Shown: positions 52,925-62,765, counted from the first letter of the stretch. The stretch is DNA of 64,000 nucleotides from Yponomeuta sedellus (GCA_934045075.1 OW203724.1:22287721-22351720); one strand, 5' to 3'. Program-made: numbers and translations. The notes: generated by a model not told the origin, from the sequence alone.

Positions 52925-55900
52925 GTACAGACGTATGTATGTGCGCATATATGGAAAATACTTACCAGGGCGTATCTCGGTGTTAGGTGAGAAATCTTTG
53001 TATCCAGTGTAGCCGTGGATGAGGATCTTGATTGGTGCGTCCGCCACCCAGGGTGCAGATTTGATGGAGTTGGCATCCATAGCGTAGATTTGGTGCGGGT
53101 TGTATTGATTTTGCCTGGAGTAGAATATAGATCATAGAGATAGAGAACGTTCATAAAAGGTGAAGGTGATCTGTCAGGATCGTGGTAAGTGGCAGTCCCT
53201 GGTATCCCAGAGTGAGGGTAGGCAGAGGCCTACCCTTACTACTCCAAGGTGCATTTAAATTAATTTATTGTTAAAAAAATTAAAAAACGTTATGTTACTA
53301 ACATAGACTAAGCTCGTACTAGCGTTATCAACCCTTGTATGTCCCCACTGCTGGGGCACGGGTCTCTTCCTGCATCGCAGAAAGGTTAGGCCATACTCCA
53401 CCATGGGGGCCAAGTCCGGGTTGGTGGAGGATTGTAAGACAGTGGCTGGCCTTACTATCAGAAGTTATTAAGCCGCCCATAAGGCCTCTGACATGGCTTA
53501 ACGACTGCCATTATATAAAAGCCGGCACCAGCGGCTTAACGTGCCTTGCAAAGCATGGAAGCGTTCACGTCACGGGACGGTCACCCATCCCGTACCTGAC
53601 CGCGCCTGTTGTTGCTTAACCAAGTGACTGATTCCAATCACTCGGTTCGCCTAGGCCACGAGCGCTTCGTACTAGCAACTCTATGGATTTAATTATCTGA
53701 ATTAAACGTATAATAATAATAAACCTAAAATCCATTTACTAATTTAAATAAAATATTTGACAGCGATCTGCTGTCGGGCGGCAGCGAGATCGAGTACCAC
53801 GAAGGCTGGCGGCATTGCCTCGCTGTAAGGCGAGATTAACCTTTGGCCAAAGTAAGCACCAGCACTTGAAGCGCCGACCAGGCGCGACGAGATCTTCTTA
53901 AAAAGAAGTCTCGCCTCCGGACCCCATGGCCCCAGAGTCTCTACCCCAAAAGGCACAAATATATAGCCCAGTTTTATATAATTATCTATCTGCACATTTA
54001 TTACTTTAAATCGCTTATGAGGGTTCATCGTACTTTAGCTAATGAAATGGTTTCATCCAATTCATATTATCGGATATTATCCGACAAAATTAAAAATATA
54101 TTAATATGACATGAGTGGCAATTTAATAAAAACATAAACTGAAATAAATAATATGAACTAATACAAAATTAAAGATTAAATTAATAAGTAAACTAAAATT
54201 TAAAGTTTAATCACGAAAGTATCAAAACGTATTGGCATTTACTTACTCATGAATTAAATAGTGCCACATGTCAGAAACAGACTTATAAATACATTCAGTC
54301 GACACAAATATTACACAGCATACTCACACACACCTACTTGTATTGTTTGATAATTTTGGGTTACAGTTATATACTGAGGATTAGAGAGTGTATTTTTTTA
54401 GGTCTATCGAAAAAAATTGTAAACTCTGTTACTTAAAGTTTTTGAAAAAACCGAGTTTGGAGTTTTTTTTTGACCATTTTTGATCATTAATGATCTAGAT
54501 TTTGAAATGTACACATAGTTTGACTTGTTATGTTCATTAAGCCGCAGTTTCTGCGCTACTTTGAACATTACAAGTAAATAAAACATCTAATCTATAGCAT
54601 CATTAATTGATAGCTGCAAATTAGCGCCTTTTGGAGACCGTTCAAGATGGCATTCAGCTGAGCTTTGTTTATTTTCGGGGCTGGAAAAAATGTTACATAC
54701 ATACATATATAAAGGCCCAGAGGGCCCAGACGGGTAGGCAGAGACCAGGTACTGCAACTTGCCACGATCCTGACTGATCACCTTCGCTTCATCAACGTTC
54801 ATAAGTCGTTGCAAGCGTCACGCCGATTCCGGGTACTTTTTATCTTCTCTTTTGCTAATACTACCTCCCCTATTTGGTCGATGTATGCCCGCCTGGGACG
54901 TCCCTTACCAGCCCTTCCACTTACATTCGCAATATAATTATACTTGTTTCGGCAATCTTTCTTCCTTCATCCTCTCCACATGTCTAAACGAACAAAAAAA
55001 AATGTTTTCTTCTGTAATTGAAAAAAACATATTTGATGTTTTTTTTGGTGTAGGTAATTTTGATTGTGCACCCGAAATAATTATTTTCTTTATCTTATCA
55101 TAAAACTTTTCAAACCTTTATTTCAATGATTGGGTGGATGTTAAATTGAATACTAACCGTGTGTACAGCCAAAAGGTAATATTTTCATTTGGACATTCTA
55201 AAGGTGGCTGCACGCAGTCTTGCATATCGAGTGATTGACACAAAACTGAAAAAAAAATTAAGTTGATTTTAAGTCAAAAAACTAGTGAAACCTAAATAAA
55301 ATATCAACGACCCGCAATCAACACAGTGTACTCGTAAACTAGTCTATAGGCCAGTTTCTGAATTTATAATTTCGTTTAGTAAATAGGTAACTGAGCTCTT
55401 CGAATTTCTCAGAAAAGAGCGTGACATAACGCTAATTAAGTATTGGCTTTGTGAAATTCTCAATTGAGAAACCAGCCCTAGGTATCAAAGACATCTCTAA
55501 CAGAGATAAGCTTGCTTTTGTACATGTTATTTCTTATCTAACGTCCTAATTAATGTTTCGTGTGCAATAAACTAAAGATTTTTTTTTTAATCTCTAAGAA
55601 ATGTTGTAGTGCCATTACAGGATGTACCTACTCTCAAAATGAACTGTAATGAGGCATGGCAATGCAATAAATACTATGAATACCGGATCTAAATCCGCCG
55701 ACATGCGTAGCACGTGTCAATTCAATTCAATTTATTTTAACGTAAAGAATTTACATTCTATTTGCTGAATGTACGTAGTACAATGTACAATATACTCGTA
55801 ATATAAAAGTGAAATGCGTTGGCGATTAAAAGTTTTATATACCTTTTTGTACATATAGTCTATTTATTCTTACTTGTCCAATTTAGTAAACAAGATTCTA

Positions 55901-58622
55901 CCCTTAAACTGTGACTTTTTAGTCCAAAACTGCCATATTTTCATAAATGAAGTAACTTGGAACACTCTTTTAAATAACACGCTGCCAATTTTATAAACAT
56001 AGTTCATGATAGTTCATGAATTTGCGAGAAAATGTCTAGTTTAGGCATCTAATCTCAATTTAAGGTTAGAATCTTGTTTACTAAATTGGACAAGTAAGAA
56101 TAAATAGACTGAAGATATTTTTTCTTGTTATGCTGGTTTTGAAAATATAATTTAGTTGTCACAAAAACCATCTTTAAATAACAGTAGGAATGCATTAGTG
56201 ACGTTTTGTGGCGCTTAATTGTCATAATTTGACATTAAATTCGGAAAGTTACAATTTTTGTAATTTAAACCAGCGTTGTCGTACTACCACGGCTGGGCAA
56301 GGTTTGAATGAATTTTGTGACGAGGCTAAAAATAAGTGAATTCAGTATGAGCGAAACAGCCGCGGGTATCCTAAGAAAACATGCCCCAAACGAATACAAA
56401 TTGCGTCCTCGCTCTACCAATACTTTTTGTTATCTTAATTGATTCCTTAGGCAGTTAACATGACGGATAAGTGCGCCGGCGTTGAATTAAGCGGCGTTTT
56501 GCTAGACAACTCTTTCAAATCCAACTACTTGGCTTCGATAAAGAATCGGGTAATTTATGAACTGAATTAAAGTCGCTTTCGGTCGTTTAATTTGCTGTTT
56601 TCTTATTTATAGAACAGTTAGAGGTAGACAATTAGTGTAGTTACAGTGATAAGCGTCAATTGAGACGGTAATTTTTACGATTTTAATTAGTATTGTAATT
56701 TTACTTTGTACGTTATCACAGTCCTCATTTAGTTCGATTTAATTCAAATGTGCTTATGTATATATCCGCGATAGGCGCGCTTGGTGATTGAGCGCGTACT
56801 TTCTGTCTCTCTTACACTGATAAGCCTCTGTTTCCCTGATAAATGTATGTGCCATGGCGTGGGCTCATTTCCAGGTTACCACAGGTTATCCAGGTGTGGT
56901 GTGCAGTTTTTGCCGTTATTATAATGTATAATAGAGAATTCCTGACATTAATTTTTAATCTTGCCCTTTACTAATACATTATTCGGTCGAGGTATGTCCA
57001 GCGAAGGAAGGTCGAAGTGTAGCAGCCCCTGGGTTCTGTCTACCCCTTCGGAATACACGTTTGAGTTTATGTATGTATGTACATGCATACATATGCTATG
57101 ACAGTCAGGCAAGGAACATTGGGAAACCACCCAAATTTAGGCTATTTCTACAAAAGAAGTACCACATTTTAATGGAACCCAAGACCTCTGTTTTTTACTA
57201 CCTATGCACGTTAACCACTCAGCCAACGAGGCGCATTACTCGTATCAAAGATTTCGAAAATATATAGCATAGAATTTCAATTTAACTGCATTGATTTGCC
57301 GCAATGCACCTAATATCGCATTCCGGACATTTTTAGAAAAGAGCGTGCGTTCGATTCCAACTAGAGGCCGCCGAACATTTGTACTAATCTGGATGTATTT
57401 CTACTATCATTGCCTGGTTATCATAGCACCGGGTTTCGAACCTGCATGTAACCTGTAGAACGACGGCACTAGTCATGCTTTTTGTGACTCTAAAATGTCA
57501 GATTTCTACAATTAATATAACTCAAAAGTCGCGACTTTTGACATTTGAAACGCGTGACTAATGTGGTCGTGCTACCCATACAGCTAAGTCATGGGGTCAT
57601 GTGGAAGTTATTATTTTTATTATACTACTGAAGTTTTCATGAAGGTAGCGTAGATAGGCAGTATGACGGCGTGAACACGCGGCTATAGTGTCAAAGTTGG
57701 AGCCTATTGAGAACATTTAAGCGCTAAAAATTACGCGCGACTCGCGTTGTCATGCTACGAGTACAATAAGCATGGGTTGCTGCAGCGAGTATGTCTGAGA
57801 GAAAAAGAGAGAATGTCAGGGTATTTTCCATGTTTGTGATGTCTTTTTCTGGGTATCCCAGTTTGGGACCAACGTCGTGTATGCGTTGGGTGGATGTTAT
57901 TATTTACTGTCGGTGCCAGGAACATTGTCTACGCGGAATAAGAGCAGGACGCATTACCGAGATATCTAGTATCCTCTGTCTCAATTAAGAACTTTGTCTA
58001 TCTTGAGGCCAATGGGAGTGTTCATTGTGGGATGAGAGGCGTTACACTATGCTTTCACATATTTACTGCAACCTGAATGGCAGAGCTGGTCCTGTTTAAT
58101 ATGAGGACTTTGTGGCGAAAAAAATAATTTATGGCATTTAAAAAATTCTGCCACCATTGGTACTAAGTACTACGATAAAATAACTTAACCGTAAATATTA
58201 CCGTATTTTAAAGTTTTCAAGTGCTTTTAGCATATTATATTTCTCTTCCTTTTTTCATACTTTTAGACTGTTCTTTTATTAATTTGTTATGTACCTATAA
58301 AACGGTTGTTAGTCATATTATTGCAAATTGGTATTTATTTCATGTTTTTTAATGGTACGAGTATGTATTAGGTGTTAAAACATGGAAAATAAATAAATAA
58401 TAATAATATTTGTAGGCCAAGTTTCATGTGAATCCGTCCAGCCGTTATTCCGTGATTGAGTAACAAACGTCTAAACATCTTCACAAACTTGCAAATTTAC
58501 AATTCTACTAGGATCATCGTGAAAATATCCATTTAGACCAACTTCTGGCACAAAAGTAAAAGAAAATTAAAACGACACTTACCAACTAAACAAAGGCAGC
58601 CAAACAAATTCCACAGCATCAT
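43623..58622 (-). CDS. Lipase 2: complete pancreatic-lipase-family secreted lipase
   Basis: Spliced minus-strand gene, coding exons 58583-58622, 55158-55245, 52966-53114, 48502-48750, 47427-47618, 46314-46485 and 43623-43833. All junctions are GT-AG, the phases agree and the sum is 1101 nt, i.e. 366 aa. The product has a signal peptide (MMLWNLFGCLCLVVLCQS), then ILIHGYTG, the nucleophile in GFSLGG (Ser153), the acid in GLDPA (Asp178) and His246 in GCDHARA. The S-D spacing matches pancreatic lipase. It should act outside the cell on acylglycerols or phospholipids. The C-terminus after ATGLYFFNTNSESPYAKG has ~45 extra residues rich in Asn, Ser, Thr and Glu. Tandem upstream paralogue of lipase 1 with identical intron positions. 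Confidence 0.93.
44067..44137 (+). repeat. tRNA-like repeat unit
   Basis: Same tRNA-like core as 15793-15864 (AGCTCAGTTGG, loop ACGGATA, GGGTTCAAATCCC) in the same repeat flank (TGATGCCGGTGAG, TTAGCACGGGTTAGTGC). Intron 6 of lipase 2 side. Confidence 0.7.
44375..44555 (+). repeat. 5S-like SINE, 3' part
   Basis: Plus-strand 3' half, ending at AAGGGTTGATAACGATATGC. Overlapping ORFs on both strands are its translations only. Confidence 0.7.
44577..45085 (+). pseudogene. LINE reverse transcriptase C-terminal fragment
   Basis: The frame LFIAQKKCLRIIVNIAQRQN...LLSIYILEAVC and later YNSLPDNLKLLQKTQHL match the region C-terminal to the LINE RT (compare LQKRAIRFIYKLGSRDSLRE in the Polinton LINE). 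An AAT-rich run at 44930-44951 and frame changes break it. Confidence 0.6.
45150..45270. repeat. LINE 3' tail shared with 53744
   Basis: AATTTAAATAAAATATTTGA and CTGTCGGGCGGCAG..GAAGGCTGGCGGCATTG recur at 53735-53825, there as the end of a LINE ORF. Confidence 0.55.
45271..46300. repeat. Repeat debris in lipase 2 intron 6
   Basis: No gene seen. 46000-46260 carries a dispersed-repeat segment (CGTCATCGAAACGTCGAGGT) related in its GACGTTTCG core to 60640-60735. The rest is AT-rich without recognised structure. Confidence 0.4.
46314..46485 (-). CDS. Lipase 2, coding exon 6
   Basis: 172 nt. Encodes SGCDHARAPAYFAESIITEV and ends EEVLFGEYVPYG. Acceptor ATTCTAG, donor GTAAG. Confidence 0.93.
46545..46772 (+). 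repeat. 5S-like SINE, head and middle
   Basis: Plus-strand head: GCGAAGCGCTCGTGGCCTAA, GAGTGATTGGAATCAATCAC, GTTAAGCAACAAACACGC, CAGGTGCTGGATGGGTAACC. Truncated at the 3' side. It starts ~60 bp beyond exon 6 of lipase 2. Confidence 0.75.
47205..47330 (+). repeat. 5S-like SINE, 3' part
   Basis: Plus-strand 3' portion with a small deletion (ACTGTCTTACAATCCTCTAC to TACAAGGGTTGAAA). Confidence 0.65.
47427..47618 (-). CDS. Lipase 2, coding exon 5
   Basis: 192 nt. Encodes GLDPALPLFATTNNTRKLD, GKFVDVLHTNSLQKGKLEAS and GHIDFYANGGLMQPGCQD, the canonical family form. Donor GTAAGT. Confidence 0.93.
47711..47860 (-). pseudogene. Decayed extra copy of lipase exon 4
   Basis: The minus frame reads TAELIDSLDNHGLALYLVHV then SRFSVSG...YAGNF, matching exon 4 (TAQLIDTLVNQGFALPRFHV, GFSLGG, YIGNY). 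The nucleophile Ser elbow is destroyed (FSVSG) and ~20 bp are inserted after it. It sits in intron 4 of lipase 2, between the functional exons 5 and 4. Confidence 0.75.
47976..48195 (+). repeat. tRNA-derived SINE
   Basis: GGCGCAGCGGTTACGCGTCT (A box) and AGGTTCAAACCCCGG (B box) form the head. The body has AGGTCTTGGATGT and GTATCCTAGTATAGGCCAGA. Ends in TTATTATTATTAAC. Intron 4 of lipase 2. Confidence 0.75.
48502..48750 (-). CDS. Lipase 2, coding exon 4 (nucleophile exon)
   Basis: 249 nt. Encodes YMQCCNYNIISVDYNPIARE and FHVIGFSLGGQTAGYIGNY. Acceptor CTCCCGCAG, donor GTTGGT. Confidence 0.93.
48895..50329 (+). mobile_element. Degenerate pogo-like DNA transposon
   Basis: Flanked by TA on both sides. 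The left end CCGTAAAAAGGGGTGAATAG and the right end (complement CCTAAAATGGGGTGAATAG) are TIRs. The motif GGGGTGAATA-AAA recurs inside each end (49292, 49360, 50140). It carries an HTH fragment at 49596-49800. Lies in intron 3 of lipase 2. Confidence 0.7.
49596..49845 (+). pseudogene. Pogo/CENP-B-type HTH fragment
   Basis: The frame reads YKLDPTKNRYKKYDKDVLKI, then NEVLKEFNIHKSVLYRHKTK, a psq-type HTH as at the N-terminus of pogo transposases. A one-base shift near 49782 then gives QTALTEETEL, the conserved block that normally follows. The DDE domain is missing. Confidence 0.7.
50478..50600 (+). pseudogene. THAP zinc-finger fragment
   Basis: WLKLAKRDPDTLSIENRVYL followed by CEDHFD is the second half of a THAP domain (W-x-AKRD ... 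CEDHF). The first Cys pair and any transposase domain were not found. Confidence 0.6.
50601..51900. other. Lipase 2 intron 3 stretch, mostly featureless
   Basis: Contains a LINE-tail-like GATAAGAATATTGTTTATTG (50930) and a 5S-like SINE scrap at 51017-51078; otherwise no recognised feature. Confidence 0.4.
51017..51078 (+). repeat. 5S-like SINE scrap
   Basis: Only the 3' terminal block GATGCAGGAAGAGACTCGTG..CAGCAGTGGGGACATACAA remains. Confidence 0.6.
51904..52436. repeat. Large foldback of two tRNA-like repeats
   Basis: Arms 51904-52096 and 52240-52436 are near-perfect inverted copies of the tRNA-like repeat (tRNA-like cores 51931-52001 minus and 52335-52405 plus). The ~145-bp centre contains TTAGCACG-type flank. 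Both cores keep A- and B-box sequences. Confidence 0.8.
52709..52923. repeat. (GTAT)n microsatellite, ~53 repeats
   Basis: An almost perfect 215-bp GTAT/ATAC tract in intron 3 of lipase 2, 42 bp from the exon 3 donor. All frames across it are open by composition only. Confidence 0.97.
52966..53114 (-). CDS. Lipase 2, coding exon 3
   Basis: 149 nt. Encodes NQYNPHQIYAMDANSIKSAP and KILIHGYTGYKDFSPNTEI. A 215-bp GTAT microsatellite lies 42 bp beyond its donor. Confidence 0.92.
53150..53225 (+). repeat. LINE family B scrap
   Basis: Plus-strand GTGAAGGTGATCTGTCAGGA..TCGTGG, matching the EAKVICQDR codons of family B. Confidence 0.45.
53322..53672 (-). repeat. 5S-like SINE, full length
   Basis: Minus-strand copy with complete 3' end and head (CGAAGCGCTCGTGGCCTAGG on the minus strand at the high end). 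Intron 2 of lipase 2. Confidence 0.8.
53735..54028 (-). pseudogene. LINE ORF C-terminal fragment
   Basis: Minus frame: VPFGVETLGPWGPEARLLFK, SSAGAYFGQRL, a C-terminal sequence shared by many insect LINE reverse transcriptases (ETLGPWG-A). 5'-truncated. Confidence 0.7.
54440..54580 (+). repeat. 3' end of the Polinton-resident LINE family
   Basis: TTCATTAAGCCGCAGTTTCT..GCGCTACTTTGAA and the upstream AGATTTTGAAATGTACAC correspond to the LINE 3' UTR at 37690-37800. Confidence 0.75.
54690..55005 (-). pseudogene. LINE family B C-terminal fragment
   Basis: Minus frame includes QRLMNVDEAKVISQDRGKL and VSAYPSG. Same region as 11596-11930 and 21083-21560. Confidence 0.65.
55158..55245 (-). CDS. Lipase 2, coding exon 2
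   Basis: 88 nt. Encodes LDMQDCVQPPLECPNENITF and WLYT. Acceptor TTTTTTTTCAG, donor GTTAGT. Confidence 0.92.
55857..56110. mobile_element. MITE with perfect 44-bp TIRs
   Basis: AGTCTATTTATTCTTACTTG...AAGATTCTA (55857-55900) and its exact complement (56067-56110) flank ~166 bp of non-coding DNA. Target duplication unclear. Intron 1 of lipase 2. Confidence 0.88.
56111..58425. other. Lipase 2 intron 1, sparse repeat fragments
   Basis: A SINE-like tRNA head on the minus strand near 57205-57245 (CGTTGGCTGAGTGGTTAACG) and the CCCAGTTTGGGACCA SINE block at 57855 are visible. No coding exon recognised. Confidence 0.4.
58430..58520 (+). repeat. RTE-type 3' repeat
   Basis: AAGTTTCATGTGAATCCGTC..CAGCCGTT and a terminal ACAATTCTACTAGGAT, typical of RTE-derived repeats. 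Confidence 0.5.
58583..58622 (-). CDS. Lipase 2, first coding exon
   Basis: ATGATG start and signal peptide, donor GTAAGTG. An acceptor-like TTTTATTTTTCATGCAG ends at 58650, 27 nt before the ATG, implying a non-coding exon upstream. Confidence 0.88.
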
Positions 58623-58814
58623 TTTGACAATTTTTCAATTATCCAGTCACTGCATGAAAAATAAAACAATTGAAAATTTGCCGATGCACTTAAAAAGAAG
58701 AGTTTGTGAATGGTTTAATTTGTGCTAACTATTTTCAAAAACATAATATTTGTTTCACGCAGAATAGAACAATTGTACATAATTTTAATTCCGCCTCGTA
58801 AATGACACCTTCAT

Positions 58815-59010
58815 TTTTTTATGTATCCTATAAACGTCCCACTGCAGGGCTCAGGCCTTCTCTCAGCGAGAGAAGATGGGCTTAATTTCTACGCGTGCCC
58901 ACCATTTGCGATTTCAAGCGTTGAGGTATTTGAACTAATCAGATACATAGGTTTGTTCAGGATGTTTTCCTTCACAGTTATCGAGGGTATTGCATCTATA
59001 ATTTCATTTA
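58815..59010 (+). repeat. Dispersed repeat (CCCACTGCAGGGCTCAGGCC type)
   Basis: Also at 13820 and, shorter, 50815. Contains GTGCCCACCATTTGCG and GGATGTTTTCCTTCACAG. It lies ~0.2 kb upstream of the lipase 2 start. Confidence 0.55.
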
Positions 59011-59317
59011 TAACAGTTTCTCGAACACTAACAATTTGTTGTTAATATACTTTTAACAGCTGTCAAATTTTTTTTTTCGTCATATACACTTTGGCCAACT
59101 GACAGCTGTCAGCAGTAGATTAACAGCTTGTTAATATATCAGAAACCGGGCCTCAGCACTTATGTTTTTCACGATGTTTTCCTTCACAATTAACGAGTGG
59201 TATTGCAATTGTAACTTCGCAAATAATTTAAAAAAAAAACATTAGGTATTAACGGTTACGTTTATGGCTATTTTTTGGTTGTTCTTAAAAAGATATTGCA
59301 GTAAGTAACATTTATAG

Positions 59318-59420
59318 AAAGAACACGATACGCACCAACGGTTTGCGAGTCGAGCCTAATCTTAATTTCCTTACTGAACATCGACTATATGGCTTACAAA
59401 AACTGCCAAGGGCGAGATGG
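59318..59420 (-). promoter_or_regulatory. Block conserved upstream of both lipase genes (copy 2)
   Basis: Counterpart of 42075-42190, ending GGCTTACAAAAACTGCCAAG..GGCGAGATGG. Position relative to the gene is similar in both. Confidence 0.4.
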
Positions 59421-59574
59421 GTACTCGCATTTTAGGGTTCTTTGGTTACTCAACAAACTTGGGATTGAGCGAGCGAGACAGCATTCTCGCTGCTTAATTT
59501 AACATGTCTCGCTTGCACAATATTACATTGTTAGTAGTTGTAAAGTTGTGTACTCCTGTACGTAATACAGAGAG

Positions 59575-59720
59575 TATTGTAAAGAGGTTCGAAATTTCAC
59601 TGATGCTGTGAGTCGCCCATTAGCTCAGGTGGAAGAGTGCTGTCGCAGGTTTAAATTCCGGCATGGGTAGAATTTTTAACCTCTTAATAGGTTTTTAAAA
59701 TTGCCTTAGCACGGGTTAGT
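59575..59720 (+). repeat. Degenerate tRNA-like repeat unit
   Basis: Carries the family's flanks (GAGGTTCGAAATTTCACTG, TTAGCACGGGTTAGTGC), but the anticodon arm is partly deleted. Confidence 0.65.
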
Positions 59721-59861
59721 GCATTAAAAAGAATATAATCCTGTAAAGGTGTTTTACACGCCACATTGTACATTAGAATAAGTAGTTTTAAATGAAATGG
59801 AAAAATACTGTTGGAGGAGCTAATAATAATTAACATAAACATTTACATACAGGCACATATA

Positions 59862-60012
59862 TTACGCCCTCCAGCCAGATGGACCGACGACCTCAAAAGG
59901 TGGCTGGTGGTGACTGGATGGCGAAAATGGGAGATCGGGTCTTGTGGCGCACCCTGGGGGAGGCTTATGTCCAGCAGTGGACTGCAATAGACTGAAATGA
60001 TGATGATGAATG
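59862..60012 (+). pseudogene. LINE 3' end with TGATGA tail
   Basis: Plus-strand WTDDLKR then, after a shift, GDWMAKMGDRVLW and EAYVQQWTAID with a TGATGATGATGAATGATG tail. This is the end of the same LINE class as 16695-16866. Confidence 0.65.
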
Positions 60013-60389
60013 ATGACATATATTACTTCTGGCCCCACATTAGGACAGCCTGTGTTTTGGGAACCAGAAACAGCGACATCACTAACATGTAAACATCCAA
60101 GACCTGGGATTTTTTTTCGTAATAATAATGTTAATAATAATAATGATATTACCTTTCCACCTCCTTTTTGCAACAGCTCTTGTATCTGACGCAGATTATT
60201 TGCCTATATAGTACCTATTTATTGAGAGATAGCATCCGGCAGATCCACCCATCCCAGTATGGTATAAAAGCGCCATTCAGTGATATACTTTATAATTCTT
60301 CTTCTTTCCGTATCAGCGATTCGACCAGTAATTATATAACTTTATACTAAGTTGTATAGAATCAGGCGTTACTTTGCGGAAATCCATAA

Positions 60390-60608
60390 TAGCATTAAAA
60401 AGTTAAAATTACTTTGCTGAATTCCGCCAAAAATACTTGTGTGAGAAAAAACGTGTTTTCTCACACAAGTATTGGTGTTGGTGGTGGTGTGTTCGTGTCT
60501 TGCTTCTGCTTGAAAAAGTGGGAGGGAGGGCGGTGCATTAGCTAACCGCATGGTGCTTGTGGGATTTTTGGCGGAATTCAGCAAAGTAATTTTAACTTTT
60601 TAATGCTA
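60390..60608. mobile_element. Foldback MITE with 45-bp arms and inner hairpin
   Basis: 60390-60434 (TAGCATTAAAAAGTTAAAAT...) is exactly complementary to 60564-60608. Inside, ACTTGTGTGAGAAAA..TTTTCTCACACAAGT forms a second hairpin at 60435-60470. Confidence 0.85.
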
Positions 60609-60639
60609 TTTATACTAAGTTATAATATTAAACGGGTCA

Positions 60640-60735
60640 AATCGCGATTATTTATTAGGTAAAACGTAATTACCTTATTTCCCGACGTTTCGGCAGCGTT
60701 GCAGTTGCCGTGGTCTCGATTCGACCCGTTTTAAT
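60640..60735. repeat. Dispersed repeat with CCGACGTTTCGGCAGCGTTG
   Basis: A GACGTTTCG-containing repeat bounded by complementary GGGTCAAATCGCG / TCGATTCGACCCG segments, a common lepidopteran non-autonomous repeat. Confidence 0.5.
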
Positions 60736-61037
60736 ATATAACTATTTTGAGTATCGCGAATCATTAAGAAATACTATACTTAATACTTTATTGCACACAT
60801 AAAACCATAAATCATTATAAAAATATAATGGCAAGCATATTTCATTAGAAATCTCTTCCAGCCAACCCTTGGTGTGGTAATACAGACAAGACATGGAGAT
60901 AGCTGAAAGTTAGCGCCCTTTGGACACAGCTCCAGATGGCTTTAGCTGTGCTACGTTCAATTTCGGGTTTATTAAATCAAGTTAGGTAGATACGCATAAA
61001 TGTTTTCTTCTGCGATTATAAAACACATATTTTATGT

Positions 61038-61112
61038 GTTTGGCCGCGCCTTTGTTGCTTAATTTAAGTGATTGATACCAATCACGGTCCGACTAGGCCA
61101 GGAGCGCTTCGC
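61038..61112 (-). repeat. 5S-like SINE, head only
   Basis: Minus-strand head: CGAAGCGCTCCTGGCCTAGT, GTGATTGGTATCAATCAC, TTAAGCAACAAAGGCGCGG. The remainder is absent. Confidence 0.65.
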
Positions 61113-61384
61113 TGTACATACTCTTACTTAATAATAATATACTTACACATACCCGATGTGGTTACTGCTTTGCCTCACTGCAAATGTCGGGAAATTGTCT
61201 TACTAGAACCCTACATAGCAAACATTACTTATGAGGTCTAAAATTTTAGAGTCAATTCATTTATCTTATTAAGTATTGTTAAAAGAAAACTAAAAACACC
61301 AGGACCCGTCAAATGTATAACTTTTGTATGGAACTGTAGTAAAAACAACAATAGACTGACGCAGACGACATGACGCCTGCAAGT

Positions 61385-61600
61385 TTGAAGCAAGCGATGA
61401 CTGCATTGTTGGTCTAGCAGTTAACATGCTTTGCTACGAAAGCAGAGGTCGTGGGATCGATTACCATTTGGCGGCAGCTGCACATGATTTGTTCAAATAA
61501 TGCCCTTAGACTGTGAGTACTTCAATGTGTATGATGTCTTTGCCTGGTTAACATAGAACATGATATCCTAGCTGCGGACCAGAAACTAGAGTCTAATACT
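61385..61600 (+). repeat. tRNA-derived SINE
   Basis: TTGGTCTAGCAGTTAACATG (A box) and GTCGTGGGATCGATTACCA (B box) with the TATCCTAGCTGCGGACCAG body block. Confidence 0.6.
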
Positions 61601-62765
61601 TACATAGTTTTACAATAGAATGAAATAAGCATGACAATGGTTGACATTTGCCTCAATTTTATAGTCTACGAAGCAATAGCAGTACAATGTCATTCCAGGG
61701 GTATGACCCGCGCAAATCACATAGGCATCTCTCGCAATTAAAGAAGACCGAATCGCGAGAGGCGTGAGCTAAGTAGCACGGGTTATACCTACCATTGCAA
61801 TGCGATTGGTTACTAGACTACCGATACTGTGAATGAAACGATCATCGTGACTCTATCGAACAACTATGCTTTTTAGAGACTCACCCCCCCAGGACATGTG
61901 ATTTTGGAAGTTATCATAGTTGTTAAATCAGCTGTGAAAAACCACGAATGCTTGGTTTCTTACACTATTGCATTGGCAGCGCCTGTTTTTAGCCGTCATT
62001 GTTTTTTTAAAGCACAGGGCACAATCGGTAAGTCAACAGTCCTTACGAGATCGCGCTTTAAGTAACTGATTAGGGTGGATGACGTAAAGGTTTATATACT
62101 TTCAACTATACCTACTTCTAGTTAACTAGCCGTTCACTAAAGCATTACATACGTTTGTATCACTACAGAACCTACATTCTAAAGTTAGCTGGAAGAAATC
62201 TCTTAAAGAGATAAGCTCGCCTTTGTACATGTTACCTCTTATGTAATCTCATGTGAAATGTTTCTGTGCAATAAAGTAGTCTGTTTATAAAATTCCTTTA
62301 GCGTGATTTCTTGAAGTGGCAAATCCGTTGTCTTTATTTTCTATGGGTTTTTTATTGTTTGTCTTATATTCCAAGGAATAAAATTGTTACCTACCCGTCT
62401 TATTGTCCTTATTGCACATCTGCATTTTATTGTGCTAAAAATGGCGGAGGACGCTGGTGGATATGATACAGTGTAATTCAACACTAGAATAGGTACCAAC
62501 GGACCATCCTTATATTCAAAGCAACTAGATTTATATATTGTACCCACAAAGTTAATAAGTAAGGAAAAATTATACTTCACTTTTTATGAACAATAAATAA
62601 TTTGTATCTTTATCTTATCTTAGAAATAAAAATAATAACCCCTAAATATATTTTAAAGGGTCGAGATTTCAGGTTAGTAACGCTTTACCTAAAAAAATAA
62701 ATGCGGTTAGACCCGTTTGATATCGAATAATGGATGAGCAACACTAGTCATTAAGAAATACTTAG
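61600..62765. other. Non-coding stretch
   Basis: No gene or repeat recognised; some short inverted segments only (TCTCGCAATT..AATCGCGAGA near 61730). Confidence 0.35.

Noticed and set aside
52531..53154. Long ORFs of repeating THIHTYIH / CMYV residues
   Set aside because: They are translations of the GTAT microsatellite; only the part at 52966-53114 is a true (lipase) exon, in a different frame.
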